NCBI GenBank assembly: GCA_003024785.1
Contig: PUQB01000005.1
Coordinates: 329,732 to 393,731, forward strand
Origin: Selaginella tamariscina
Lineage: Eukaryota; Streptophyta; Lycopodiopsida; Selaginellales; Selaginellaceae
Direction of reading: 5' to 3'
DNA: 64,000 bases
Positions 23,833-36,257 of the stretch are shown here, piece by piece (position 1 is the stretch's first letter; every line of letters starts with the position of its first letter). The notes beneath the pieces were generated by a model that saw only the letters and a program-made list of their open reading frames with translations, had not been told where the DNA came from and did no database searches. The position numbers were made by a program, and so were the translations under genes.

Positions 23833-26800
23833 TTAACTGGGTAATTGGCAGCCCAACGCTGCAGCAGTAGATGCCAGGAATGATTCTGATAATCCAGCTG
23901 CTCGTCTGAGGTGTAATTCCCAAGCCAATGACTGCTCCACAGCTGTAAGCCAATTATTGGTCCGCATTACCTACACATAAACATCAGAATTTGAATATAA
24001 CAAGTGCAGTCAACAACTATGAATAGTGTTAAGTATTGCCCCTCTCTAACTAATAAAATAGAATGATACCTTGTCTTCTCCATCTCTCTCAAGTGGGTAG
24101 CTTGACTTGAGAATGTCACTAAAAACTATGTCTTGAAGTAACGAGGCACTCAACGCACGTATACGTGGGCTATCGTGTGAAAGACACCGCACAATATCCG
24201 GTAAACGCTCCTAAAACACAAAATATAATTTAAAATTTTTTAAACATAAGAATGACGCACGTACACAACAAACACACTCTAATATACCATTAGAAGTGAA
24301 AGTAAACCTCCAGGAGACATCTTCCAAGAACAAAGCGACTTTATTGCCATAGCAATAGCTTCGAGCAGCTGCATATACGCGTCATATTTTATTATTAACA
24401 AAAATCGTAATAAAGGCCAATAATAACAAATACTTAATTTCTATCATTAAAGATATGGTGCTATGGCTTAGTGCCAAATTGTCACTCATGAGAGAGAGAG
24501 AGAGAGAGATACCTCTAGCTGTGGCAAAGTGCAAGGTTCACCATCACCAGACATGCCGTCCGTGGCATGATAAAGCAAGGAACGGGCATTTGCAATGTGC
24601 GCAAGCAACTGAGGATCATTATGAAGCCTGAGAAGCTCACTTAACAGCACAACAATGCGTGTGTTCATTCTCCAGCTGTCTCCCAATAGCACCCATGGTT
24701 GGAGACCCCTTTCTGCCTGCCTGTCATAACCTCAGCATTTATACAATAGATAGCATATATATATATATGTATGTATGTCCGTAATGTGTATATACGTAAC
24801 TTGTATATAAGCGCCTCTGTTATAAAGTCATATACATGTCATATTTACATATATATAAATCTGTGTACTTACCTGTAAGAGTACAACAGATGTTGCCTTT
24901 TCAGGATATGTTTCGACCACATTACACACGGCATCAACCACCTGTTATGTCATAAACATCTTATTAGCAAATTAGTATTAGCATTAATTAAATATACATA
25001 TCAATTTACGCACACAGAAAGCAATGGATCCTGCACGTCCATCTGTATTCTTTAAATGGATATGTATATGGAGACACACACAAGCAATCAATACAAGACT
25101 GTTAAGCATGACTATATCTATATAAATATCTAGATAAATTGAGATTATGATAAAACATACAGATGGACATGTAGGATCGATACTGTGTGTGTGTTGAGCC
25201 TCTTAGCCATACCTGACGCCAACCTTGTTTAGCAGAAGTACCCTCTTTAGTAGTGGGAAGCTCCTGCGCAGACATAAGCCGCTGCCAAAGTAGCGGAACA
25301 ATCGCTACAGCTAAATCCTGTTTTTTCTTAAGCACACCCTTAAGCAGATCACTAACAGTCGTACTAACCCCATTGCAACCACACAACAGGTTAGTTACGT
25401 CTGATGCGTTCAAGGAAAGGGCAACGTCTTCCTTCCCCACGCTTCCTTTAGATAGTCCGTGTATTATCTTCTGAGCTTGTTGAGTTGAAAGAATTGGCCC
25501 TGCAACAGTTTTATCGCTAGTTAATACATGCACTCATGTGCATATATGTGTGCTGGTGCTGCACGTATTTCTAATAATACACACAAGCATATATATGTAT
25601 GTTATGCATGTTATGTATGTATATATACGTTACATTTGTTTTCTGTATCGGTGAAAATGTTGCCTATACAATCCATACGGCACACACATGACACGTTACC
25701 TTTACTTTTGGTATCAGTGACAACACTGCTCGCTGGTACTCAGCTTATCCACGTAGTCGAAAACTGCCTCTACTGCCTTGTCATTTCCATCCACCAAAGC
25801 AAGGACAGATGCTGCCTTAGAACCAACCTCTGGATCCCATTTACACCTAGCGTAAACAAACATATAAAATAGCTACATTATTATCTCCAACTATGTATTA
25901 TACTACTGGAAAAGGTCTTGGTAACTAATTAATCCTAGATAGCGATATTACAGAAATAACACACACGCACGCACGCACCTGACTATAGCCGTGAGGGCGT
26001 GAGAACAAGCCCTTGATCTTCCTAGAAGCCTGGAAATATGAGCGGCTACAATTGCTGCTGCAACTAGATCGTTGGGACTGTTCATATTGGGTTTCACACC
26101 AGGTGAAAACGGCTCCACAATCAGTAAACCCTCCAGAACCGACATCAACCTATATCAATCAATTACTTTGTTAATAACCAATATTAAAATATTATATATA
26201 TATAAGTTATGTACAAGTTATACGAGCACACGGTATTAAATATATTAACGTAGAATATTATATTTACCTTCTGGCTTGATAAGCTGAGTTTGTCATGCCA
26301 TTAAGAAGCCCATCCAGAGGTTGAACAACAGTAGAAAATGTGCATAGCTGGACTTCACAAGCTAATGCACACACAGCAGCAATTAAATATGAATCAAATG
26401 TTGCCACTGCACCCCTATCTTTGTTGCTGTGTGTTGATCTCTTGCGTAATTCTGCACCTTATAAATAAAATTATTAATGCTAATCTCGGGAAATGATCAC
26501 CAATACACTTAATATGTTTTATGACTGAGTATTGAAACGTTAATATAAAGAATTAACAGTTATATCTATTATATAGTTGTATAAGGTACTGTTATATAGC
26601 AATATCGTGTACATAACCACACACACCTTTTCCTTCACGTAATGTATCGTGACTAAGGCAAACTGTGAGAGCATCTGAGAGAAGCTGAGAAGCAAGAGCA
26701 GGAACTAGAAAGGCTTCTGTAAATAGACAGTGAAGCATACCACGTAGTTCTGCCATACCAACCGGATCTACTCCACTTCCTGTGTATGTATAACATTACT

Positions 26801-29781
26801 ATAAGTCATGTTTATTATATGATAACATTGTATAAATGAATGATTAACTAAACGAAACGCAAAGATGCCATGTGCGTGTTGTTGAGGTGTGTATTTAATA
26901 TATACATTTATAACTAATTTACTGTAGTAAAATGATAATCAGCTGCCATTTAGATTACAATGCATAATAATATATTTAGTACATAATTCTGTTTAATCAA
27001 AAGGTTATGATGATACCTGAAGCACTTCTATACTCTCCACTTTTATGTTCTTTGCTTGTCTCAGCCAATGGAAAAGTCCGCTGTAGAATCGCATCAACAG
27101 TAGCAGAAAATATTCGCCCTAGACACTTCTGAGAAGGGCATCCACGTGGAAGATGTTCTAAAACCCTTAATAGTGGCCTATACAAAGTCCACAATAGAAC
27201 AGGTGGCTGTAATGGTGTTGCTATTACAAGCTCTGTAAAAACATATTATATTTGTGCAAACCTCATACACACTTGCATGCATGACTGTGTCTAAAATTAT
27301 ATAGAACACAGAGAGGTGTAAATATATAACTCCTATATAAATGTATAAAATGTGTTAAATGTAATGAATATAGTTATGAAAATACACAGTTCATCATATT
27401 TTATATATAAAATTATAATAACCTGGAAGGTCGACCACGGAGGGGTCTAAGGGAATAAGCCCATAAGCAGCTTCCCACAGAACGCATATTCTCCACTCCA
27501 CGTCGGCACCATGGTCAAGCATCAGAGATGCCACGCCTTTTGCTGTTGCTTCTTCATTTGCATGTGCTGCTAGCGCCTCCATCTGTATATACATATATAA
27601 TATCACGTATTAAGATAAAAACACACAAGCACACTATTGTCTTTATATACGTTTTAAGTACATATGTATCTCCATACGACACTGAGTAATGGATTTGGAC
27701 AGAACAACATATACAGGAGTAACTTCAAAAGTGTATATTAGCTATCATAAACATATCGCATACTGTTAAGTCATTTACCACACACACACTGCAATAGGTC
27801 CAAACGATCGCGTGCAATCACACACATAAGGACATATTACATACATACGTGTACAACACGCACACACAGGCACATAATACACACCTCTTCTGTGCTGTCT
27901 AAATGTATTGGAGGTCCATACAAGGGCTGCACAACCTGGCCACCTTGAGCATGTCCTCGAGGAGGAAAGAGGAGAGCAGGTTGAGAGAATAACCGGAAAA
28001 GCAACGCTGCAGCAGCATCTGATGCTATGCCTTGCTTCATTGCCATTGCTGCACCCATTGGCCTTAAGAAATGCAAGCGGAACCAGTTCTTTGGTAACTG
28101 CAAAACAACAGCATATAAGCATACACCTATGGTGTGTGGGTGTATGCGCTTACTCTGAACGATGAACTACTATAATCCTCAGCAGCGCGAAGTAGTTCAA
28201 CAAGCTGCACAGCAGCATCTAGAGCATCTGGTGCCCAGGAAGGTGGAGCCTCCAAAAGTCCAAGTAGTAGCCTCTGTGTTGCACCAGGAGTTGCAATAGC
28301 GTAATACCTACAAACATGAAAAAAAAAAAACACATAATTACACGATGAAATAACAATGTATTATATACTAACTGTGTATCAATCTGATAATTAAACTTAC
28401 CTGTGAAACAAGCAAGCATAAGGCTCTAATGGTGGTAAACCTGCAACAAGGTGTTCATCCAAGCTTGTACTCGGAGGCGGAAGGAGCAATGCAGGAACAG
28501 CAGCAGCCGTTAGATCTGGTGTTTCATATCGCAAAACCTCCTCATCACACACGCTTGATATGACAGAAGCCCCATTAGCTACTGCCCATCTCGAGGTAGA
28601 AGATAACAATTGTGGGTGTTTCCCATGACCTTTACCACTAACAGCTGGAAATAAAGAATTTCATCCAGATTAGCTAACATCAAAACATACGCTAACATTT
28701 TCATACCTATATTACAATCATACATGGTTTACGGTTTAAGATTTACCTGTGGTTGGTGGTCTAAGATCTCCTCCGCCAGCATATTTTCCTAATACTCCAC
28801 CACACCTGATAAAAATCAAAAGTTTATAGTTAATCTGTTATACGATACATTGTGTCTATATATTACCAACGGAAATAATCGCTTCTAGTTCCTAATGGAG
28901 CAGCAAGTAGGCTGTCTGTTATCCATGGCGTGAGAAGCCGCTTAGCCGACCGCCGTCCATTATCTGAACTCGATTCACCACCATCGGATGAAATTCGTTT
29001 CTCACCGTCTAGCGGACTTTCTGATTTGTATATCGGACGGTTGTAATGCGTCAAGAGCCGTAATATTTCTCCACATGCTAGAGCCCATTGCTCTGTCAAA
29101 TCCCTCTGCACATTACACAAACCTATTAACATTATGAATCGAAAATCACTGTGTGTATGTAGGTGTTCATTTGCATAAATAGCCTATATATAGCAACGAA
29201 AGATCATATTGTAATTAATAATATCATTATAAATATTAAATAACATATTGCCTCGCTTGATAGTTCAAAAATAGAGACAAAAGAGCCAAATGGAGGAGTT
29301 GTTTTTCCATAAATTAAAGTCCCATCAATCACACAGGATATAAGCGGATGCAGAATTGTATGACCATGTTCAGGATGATGAAGTACAAATGTAGCTGCAT
29401 ACAGAAAATACAACAGTTAAGCGTGTGTGTAGTTTTGTGTGTATCTAAGTACCTAATACGTCATCTAGAAGGCAAGCTTCATTGTGCGGGTAATGGTCAC
29501 GCACAAGCTGCAGAAGAGATAAACACGTAAGATTATCTTAAAACCATGTAAGATTGTTACCTCAGCAATGTCTTCAGGAAAACTATCGTTTGCAAACTGA
29601 CCAAAGAGTTCCACATATGCTAATGTTTTGGTCTGTAAACAAAATATAGGCACATATTTTCATTTACCAAATAGTTCTCAAGGACCTTACATACCTGTCG
29701 CTCATGGGCATCCAGAGGAGGCGACCTGAACAATGACGTCAATCGGAGACCTGTTAACCACTTCTGCTGCGAGGAAGACAT
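23833..29781 (-). CDS. GI: GIGANTEA, circadian clock and photoperiod regulator
   Basis: About 21 exons on the minus strand, first 29695-29781 (MSSSQQKWLTGLRLTSLF), last 23833-23970 (NNWLTAVEQSLAWELHLRR). Signature blocks in order: YVELFGQFANDSFPEDIAE, ATFVLHHPEHGH, SCVIDGTLIYGKTTPPF, TEQWALACGEILRLLTHYN, NRPIYKSES, KRLLTPWITDSLLAAPLG, DYFRWCGGVLGKYAGGGDL, VAGLPPLEPYACLFHRYYA, GVASLMLDHGADVEWRICV, LWEAAYGLIPL and LLWTLYRPLLRVLEHLPRGC. GI is a large nuclear/cytosolic plant-specific protein that acts with blue-light F-box proteins of the ZTL/FKF1 group and as an HSP90 cochaperone to time clock and flowering outputs. Introns often begin with GT-rich repeats, e.g. at 25977 downwards. No break noticed, though I did not check every junction. 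Confidence 0.95.
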
Positions 29782-32700
29782 TTCTGCAACATATTTCACA
29801 TCAGAAGGTTGCAGAATCCGAATTTCGAGGCACAAGAAATCTAAGAAATCTTACATGCATAGATCGATCAGCCGCGCCAATTCATAGCTCGATCGGCGCC
29901 AAATTGCACGCAGAACTTCATGGCATGGTATCTAGCCTACCTTGATACGCACCCATCCGCAAAAAGCCCTAATGCGCGCACCGAGATGGACAACCCTATC
30001 AAGCTCGAGCTACGATGGCTTCGTGAGAATGCGACTATAGGTTTGGCCTACGTGGCGGCATTAGGTACTGTTAACGTGGCACACTTTGATAGCTCGGAGG
30101 AGGATCTGCGTTTACACGTCGGCCACTAACAAAAATATCTTCCCTGAAATATCTTTGAAAGATCTTTTAGGATTCTGTGGTGAGTGACGTGGAAAGGCAT
30201 GCTTCAAACATTGTTAAGTTTGATTTTAATTTATAATTGGATCACTAAATATAATGTTATATTGTTAAGTTATTAAATTGCTAATTTGCTCTGCACTACA
30301 AAAAGTTAAAATATTTAATTTAACTCACTTTATTTCGAATATATTTAACAACTTACATAATTAGATATTAAATTTAATATGAAAGGCTTAAGAGTATTAA
30401 TTTTTAAATTAACTTTGTTTACATGTGCATGTTATTTTAGGGCTTAAATAGGGTTTTAGGGGAATTACTAGTTACTTTTACACATACAACTATTATATAT
30501 CATGACTTTACTAAATTTTGCAAACTCATAAGGCAGAAGCATAATATACTATTCATGAAAGTTTTAAATAAGATAAAGATAAGAACATGAAAATAAATAA
30601 ATAAATATTTATAATATATCAAGAAACAACTAAAACAAATAAATATAATTCATAATACTTATAATAAATAAATAAGTAGATGAACATATTGAAGTTTGAA
30701 TTGTATAATACAAAATATACATTTATATATTTATAAGTACTGTGTTTATGTATATCGTACTTTAAACTTCAGTTATTATTAGCATAGTTTTGTCTGATAT
30801 AAATAAAATGTATACATGTACTATATTTGAAACACACACATATGTATATTCATATTAACGCTTTAAGCGATGGAGCATAATCTAATTTCATCTCAACATG
30901 CACGCACACACACGTACACATATACACATTCTATGTTCAAATATAATATACACATATATGCAACGAAGCATAACCTGGTGAAACAATCTTAGTCTCTCTC
31001 ATTTGGCATATTTTTAATAAACACATACACACCACAGTGTTTAAACTTACATAAAATATAAGATATTATTAATACATTTCAAAGTTATTATATTCTTATT
31101 TTTTAATTATAATATAATACTAAAATAAAATCTATATTATAGAATTAAAATATACTTTTTAAATGTCATGCTTAAAAAGCTAATATATATATATATATAT
31201 ATAAATGAACTTAGACTATCCAGGGAATATTTTGTTTTCCTTATTTTCCTTACTATAAAAGATAAAAATGTTATCAATATTAGTATATTTTAAGTTTTTT
31301 CTTATGATTATATGGGATTATATACTCGTAAATCTAAATTTAAGGCTAAATAAATTTGAAATCATTTATCCTTAAAATATATTGCTGCATTATTAATTTT
31401 GATCAAAACTAAATTTCATTTCCCATTTAATTAAGGCATGGCTTTAAGTTATTAGTCATCTTTATGTTACTATTTCTCATTTAAAATGATGTAATTAAAA
31501 AGTTTGGATATTAGGGATGTGGTATTTTAAAATTTTGTCTTGATTAAATAATTCAGATATTAATTCAGCCTTAAATATTTTCATAAAAAGAATACTAGTA
31601 ATAATAAAAATGATATACTAATAAAATATTGATAATAATACAAGAAATTAAAACAAGTCCATTGGAAGCTCCATCTTTCTTAACTAAATTTAGCTTTACA
31701 CACACACATATATAAGTATGTGAACGTGTATATTTATATGTTATTTTAAAATCAAGTTATTATTAGTATATTTTAATTTTATATAATTATTAAATAAATA
31801 TTTATTACTTATAATATATTGCAAGCACCATGAGTTTCATATAATAAATGTGATAAAGTACAACCTAATTACACTTTAAAAGTATTTTACGTTCAAATCC
31901 AATGAAGAGTTTTCATCGTTTCGCTTAGTTATCGTTCATTCATTACATATACATTTATATATAATAGCATATATATAACAAAATATACACATGCATATTC
32001 ATATTAACGATTTAGATGGTAAAGTATACAATTCTCATTTATTACATTAATTAAATAAATACCACAAATCACGTGTCAAATAAAATATAAGCTATCCAAT
32101 CAAAATATTACTCTTAAAATATATTATTTAAACTTTTTACTTAAAACATAAAGAAAGTAAGATGAAATTAATACCCGAAGGCCTCGGATGAAATTTTATA
32201 AGTATGCATGTATATACACACATAATGTATTATTAAATGTTTTATTATTATTAATTTCTTAAAATAAATTTAGAACAATAATGAAATTTATCAACTTTCA
32301 AGTCCCGTACTAAATTATAATTCTTCTATGGCTTTTTTTATAAAGTTTAATAAGGCAAGCCATTTAATTAAGGCATAACCTAATTTACCTTAAACATAAT
32401 GCAGGAATAGAAATGCATTTGCAAAACCTTACGATGCATTAATTTATATATTCACATTCTTTGTAAATAAATAGAGTTTAATTAAAATTTGAAAAGTCTT
32501 AACACTAGGGTATTCCCTTTAATGAAACTTAAAAAATCTTAATAAAATAAAATATTAATTTCCCTCAATTTCTTATTAACACAAGTGAACAACCACCTCT
32601 GTAAAGAGCATTTACGAGGCACGAGTTTATTCGGACTAGTTAGGATATTTTCCAAGGGGTTGGCGGGAAAGTTTTTTGGGAATGCGAGATTCAGTCGGCG

Positions 32701-32832
32701 CGTTTCACGCACATAACTCGCGTGAGAAGATCTTCATAACTTCACCCTTTACAACATTCCTTGAAGTTCTCTCGTCCTCAGAATGGAGCATTTTTCTTGC
32801 ATTCTTTTTGTAGTTTGGTTGTTTTAATCATC
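29782..32832. other. 3-kb AT-rich gene desert upstream of GIGANTEA
   Basis: 29782-30130 is GC-richer and probably holds the GI leader and promoter. 30130-32600 is extremely AT-rich with poly-A/T patches and no supported ORF, probably decayed repeats. 32600-32832 becomes GC-richer again at the promoter of the next gene. Confidence 0.5.
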
Positions 32833-33697
32833 ATGGGTCTCTGCTTCGGGAAACCCTGTCCTACCGAGCAATCGGCAGTTCAATCCGTGCGCAGTCACAA
32901 TTCTTCCAACCCAATTGGTAGATCGATTGATTATGACCCAAGTGCGAATTCCCAACATTTTGGGAGGTCTACGGTATGATATACGGCTTATATACACATA
33001 CATATACAAATACTCGTGTTGTGTTACTCAGACATTTAAGGAACTTCTAGCTAAGAAAGCTGAAGAAGCTTTTGAGCCAAGTAATCCCTTCTTTCTGGAG
33101 CTTCCTTCAACCAAAAGCATGGAATGGACGGCCTCAACAAATCATCAATTTGTGCACCAGGTTATTTCACATATATTATATATCTCATCTGATGAACTAT
33201 ATATATGTAATCTTTTCTTATATAATTATCTTGGTATATGTTATAATGCTATTATGTTTTTTCTAACTAACTACCTATCAACAGATAAGATCACTTGAAG
33301 ATCCTCAAAGTATAAGAGAATCGTTTAGCTCATACAAGGGTACCGCATTCTCTATTTATGAGATTGCTGCTGGCAACACTAGTCCTGTTTTGTCTTCTTC
33401 CAAGGGGACAAACTCGTCCCCTTTGTCTGGTTCTAAGGAGACAATACTGTCCCAGCAAGGTTCATCCTGTGAGGTAAAGTTCCTTTTGTGGGTAGTAAAG
33501 TGTCGTGTTGGAAATAGATAAATGCCCGCGTGTGTGTGTGTGTATATATATGTATAATTAATCATACTTTTTGTAGATAATTGAAGAAAGTGGGAGTGAA
33601 ACCAGCATGTTACACATTCACGCGGAGGGAAAAGCAGATGGTGAAAGTTAATTTTATAAATTATATTTATATACATAATAATACGTACCAAGTGCTG

Positions 33698-33750
<53 letters not shown>

Positions 33751-34789
33751 TATATATATATAATATTAATATTACAGGAGACAAGGAATGTCGGAGTAGC
33801 ATTAGCAGTCAGGATGTACTCTCTCTTGAGTTTCTAGAGGAATTTTGTTGCGTAACTTCTCAGTCAAGTTCCTGTTCAGAGAAAATTGGAGGTCTTAAAC
33901 ATAATGATCGCAAGATTAATCACAATGGTGCGTGCTAAAAAATATTATAGTATTAGTAATATATAATATATAAATTCCCGTAAAAACATCCTATATGTAT
34001 ATTATCATGTTTATGAATGATTATTATAAGAAAACATATATATTATGCATGTTTATATGAACATAACATTATTGTTATTCATTCATTAATTTATATATTA
34101 TAATAGATAATTAAGGCGTACAAACAGGTAATTTGTCTTCTGAAAGCCAGTCCGTACGGAGAATTAGCTTCGGGGAGGAGACATCTTATCTTAAGGTGCA
34201 TATATAATACGTATATATAAGAAATCCATTATCAGTTGATAATAAATATTATAACTTCCGAGTAATACAGAATAAGGTAATATATATAGTATATTGTCAA
34301 AATGTGATGTACACCCTTAGTATAACCTCTCTCTCTCACACACACACTCTAATTTGTAATATTTTCTGTTACAATCACTAGACAGACTTAGATACAGTAA
34401 TCTCAGCTTTATACTATTACTATATACCTTCTCAGCAATACACACGTAAACACTAAATCACACACGCACGGTAGCGTTTGTGTCTCTTATACATGTACTC
34501 TTGCTACGTCTACTTAGCCATATATATAAATAAAGAGAGAGATGTACAGATGCATATATACATATACAAGGTTTTACAGCTTGAGAGGTACGAAAGTAAA
34601 GCACCATCAACACCAGGGTCCGCGAGATCTACGCAGTTCGCATCAGTTGGATCGTCTTTCTCAATGGAAGATTGTTCGAAGAGTTCCTTATCTCCATGTA
34701 CACCGTTATCCACGTCTGTTGGAGATTTGAGTCCCCAAGAGATGACTGCCATTTGGAATGTTTTCCAGGAAGGCCAAACGAGTCAATAA
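32833..34789 (+). CDS. Putative N-myristoylated protein of unknown function
   Basis: Seven exons (32833-32973, 33032-33160, 33285-33473, 33577-33640, 33778-33927, 34128-34195, 34580-34789) join to 951 nt, 316 residues, with consistent phases and GT-AG sites. The N-terminus MGLCFGKPCP has Gly2 and Cys4, the pattern for N-myristoylation plus S-acylation, suggesting plasma-membrane attachment. No catalytic motif is visible. Notable segments are TFKELLAKKAEEAFEPSNPF, SYKGTAFSIYEIAAG, a Ser-rich middle with KGTNSSPLSGSKET, EFLEEFCC, and a basic/Ser end ESKAPSTPGSARSTQFAS closing with MTAIWNVFQEGQTSQ. I do not recognise the family. Intron 4 has a CT/AT microsatellite (33702-33763). The stop lies 100 bp before the gypsy element. 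Confidence 0.75.
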
Positions 34790-34889
34790 TTAGTTACATT
34801 ATGTTATAGGAATTGGTATATAAATATATATGAGTCATATTCGGTAACTCCTATTGAAATTGTTAGAAAATATTATACTAAATAGGAGA

Positions 34890-35093
34890 TGTAAGATACT
34901 GTATATTATGTAATGTAACGTATATACGCATGTGTATATACACACATGCATAGTGACACATGGGTGGTGATCTGGCTGCCATGTGTCAGCGCCACGTGTC
35001 ACATGTGTGCCACGTGGCAGGAGGTCTCCTGTATATAAGCAGGGTTTTTGTAGCTTAATGTATCTGACATTTTTAATATAATCGGCTCTTTCA
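34890..35093 (+). repeat. 5' LTR (204 bp)
   Basis: TGTAAGATAC...GGCTCTTTCA. Contains a long palindrome GCATGTGTATATACACACATGC-like (about 34930-34953), two CACGTG G-boxes, and a TATATAAG promoter-like motif near 35032. Confidence 0.93.
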
Positions 35094-35094
35094 T

Positions 35095-35110
35095 TGGTGG
35101 AGAAGTTGGG
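35095..35110 (+). other. Possible primer-binding site
   Basis: TGGTGGAGAAGTTGGG starts two bases after the 5' LTR and opens with TGG, the complement of tRNA CCA ends. I cannot name the tRNA. Confidence 0.4.
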
Positions 35111-35147
35111 TATTCCTTTCTTCCGCCTTTTCCTTTTCGTGTTTTCA

Positions 35148-36172
35148 TGACGATGAATATGGAGACGGCGTTTAGCATTATTGCTACTGCTATTGATGCA
35201 CAAACAAAGTTGTTGGAGTGCTTTGTTGAGGGTTCGTCCTCCCTCTTCCCCGTCTGAGCCTCATGCCGGGGGATTCTGCTTCTAGTACTCCTTCATCTTC
35301 TTCACAGGCCACAAATCCGAGGGTTCGACCCCGATCTTTTTGTGGTGATCCGGGAGATGATGTATACCACTGGTTTGATCATTTCCAAGTCATTGTTCGT
35401 TACCATGGTTGGGATGAGGCCCGTGCTCTCAGAGAATTCCCTACATGTTTGGAAGGCCCTGCGCTCAAGTGGTATAATGGATTGGCTGCGGAGATTCAAG
35501 CCAATAGTAATCGGTTAACGGAATGCCTCAAACGTACGTTTGGCAAAGTTGAGGATTCAGATGATGCTTTCCAACAACTGCATGCGATACGACAACATCC
35601 TGGTGAGTCTGTTATGCGGTTCAGTATTAGGTTCGGGGATTTAGTTCGGCGTGCATATCCTAACATGCCTGAGCCCATTAAGCTCGGTATGTTATGGCCA
35701 ACTATGCGACCCGAACTTGTTCGATTCGTTCGGGCTCTTCGTCCTACCACATTGGAGGAAGCTTTTGCACTAGCTCAACGTTTTGAGTTGGTGCCTGGTG
35801 AGGGCCGTGTTCCCCTTGGGTTACCTGCTCCTCTTGTTCAGCGTGCTGATCCAATGGAGGTTGATGCTGCTGCATATGTGCCCGCACGGCAAGCTTTCGT
35901 GGTCGACCTCGGGGCCCACCCCGTGGACCACCTCCACGAAATCGTCCTGCACCTGCTCCAGTACCTGCCCGTGGTGGTCAAAATCCACGGATTCGTGACA
36001 GGAGGAATCGGAACAATGCAGGTCGACCCAATCAAGTTCATTGTTGGGCCTGTTGGGCGCCTGGACATACTTGGCGGGCATGCGATGTGTATCCTGATTG
36101 GCGTCCACCACATCCAGGCTGGCGACCATATGTTCCGGATGGTGTGCCTGTGGCGGCCATTATGCTAATGAT
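35148..36172 (+). pseudogene. gag: Gypsy gag (capsid and zinc knuckle), frameshifted
   Basis: A short start at 35148 (MTMNMETAFSIIATAIDAQT) reads to LECFVEGSSS and stops. One frame over from 35263 continues SSSSQATNPRVRPRSFCGDP and the retrotransposon Gag core (DDVYHWFDHFQVIVRYHGW, GPALKWYNGL, QQLHAIRQHPGESVMRFSIR). Near 35890 the frame changes again to an Arg/Pro/Gly-rich nucleic-acid-binding tail with a zinc knuckle CWACWAPGHTWRAC (36042-36083, Cx2Cx4Hx4C). Gag packages the element RNA. Two frame breaks make the product non-functional as written. Confidence 0.85.
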
Positions 36173-36257
36173 GAGCTTCAGATGACGAAGCCTCTCTTGC
36201 AGGTGGATCTGTTGCGGAAAACGAGTAATCGTACGGGCGACGGAGGGATCCCGTGCG

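Noticed and set aside
29920..30129. Plus-strand 69-residue ORF upstream of GIGANTEA
   Set aside because: Lies in the GI promoter/leader region, shows no domain and has no supporting neighbours.
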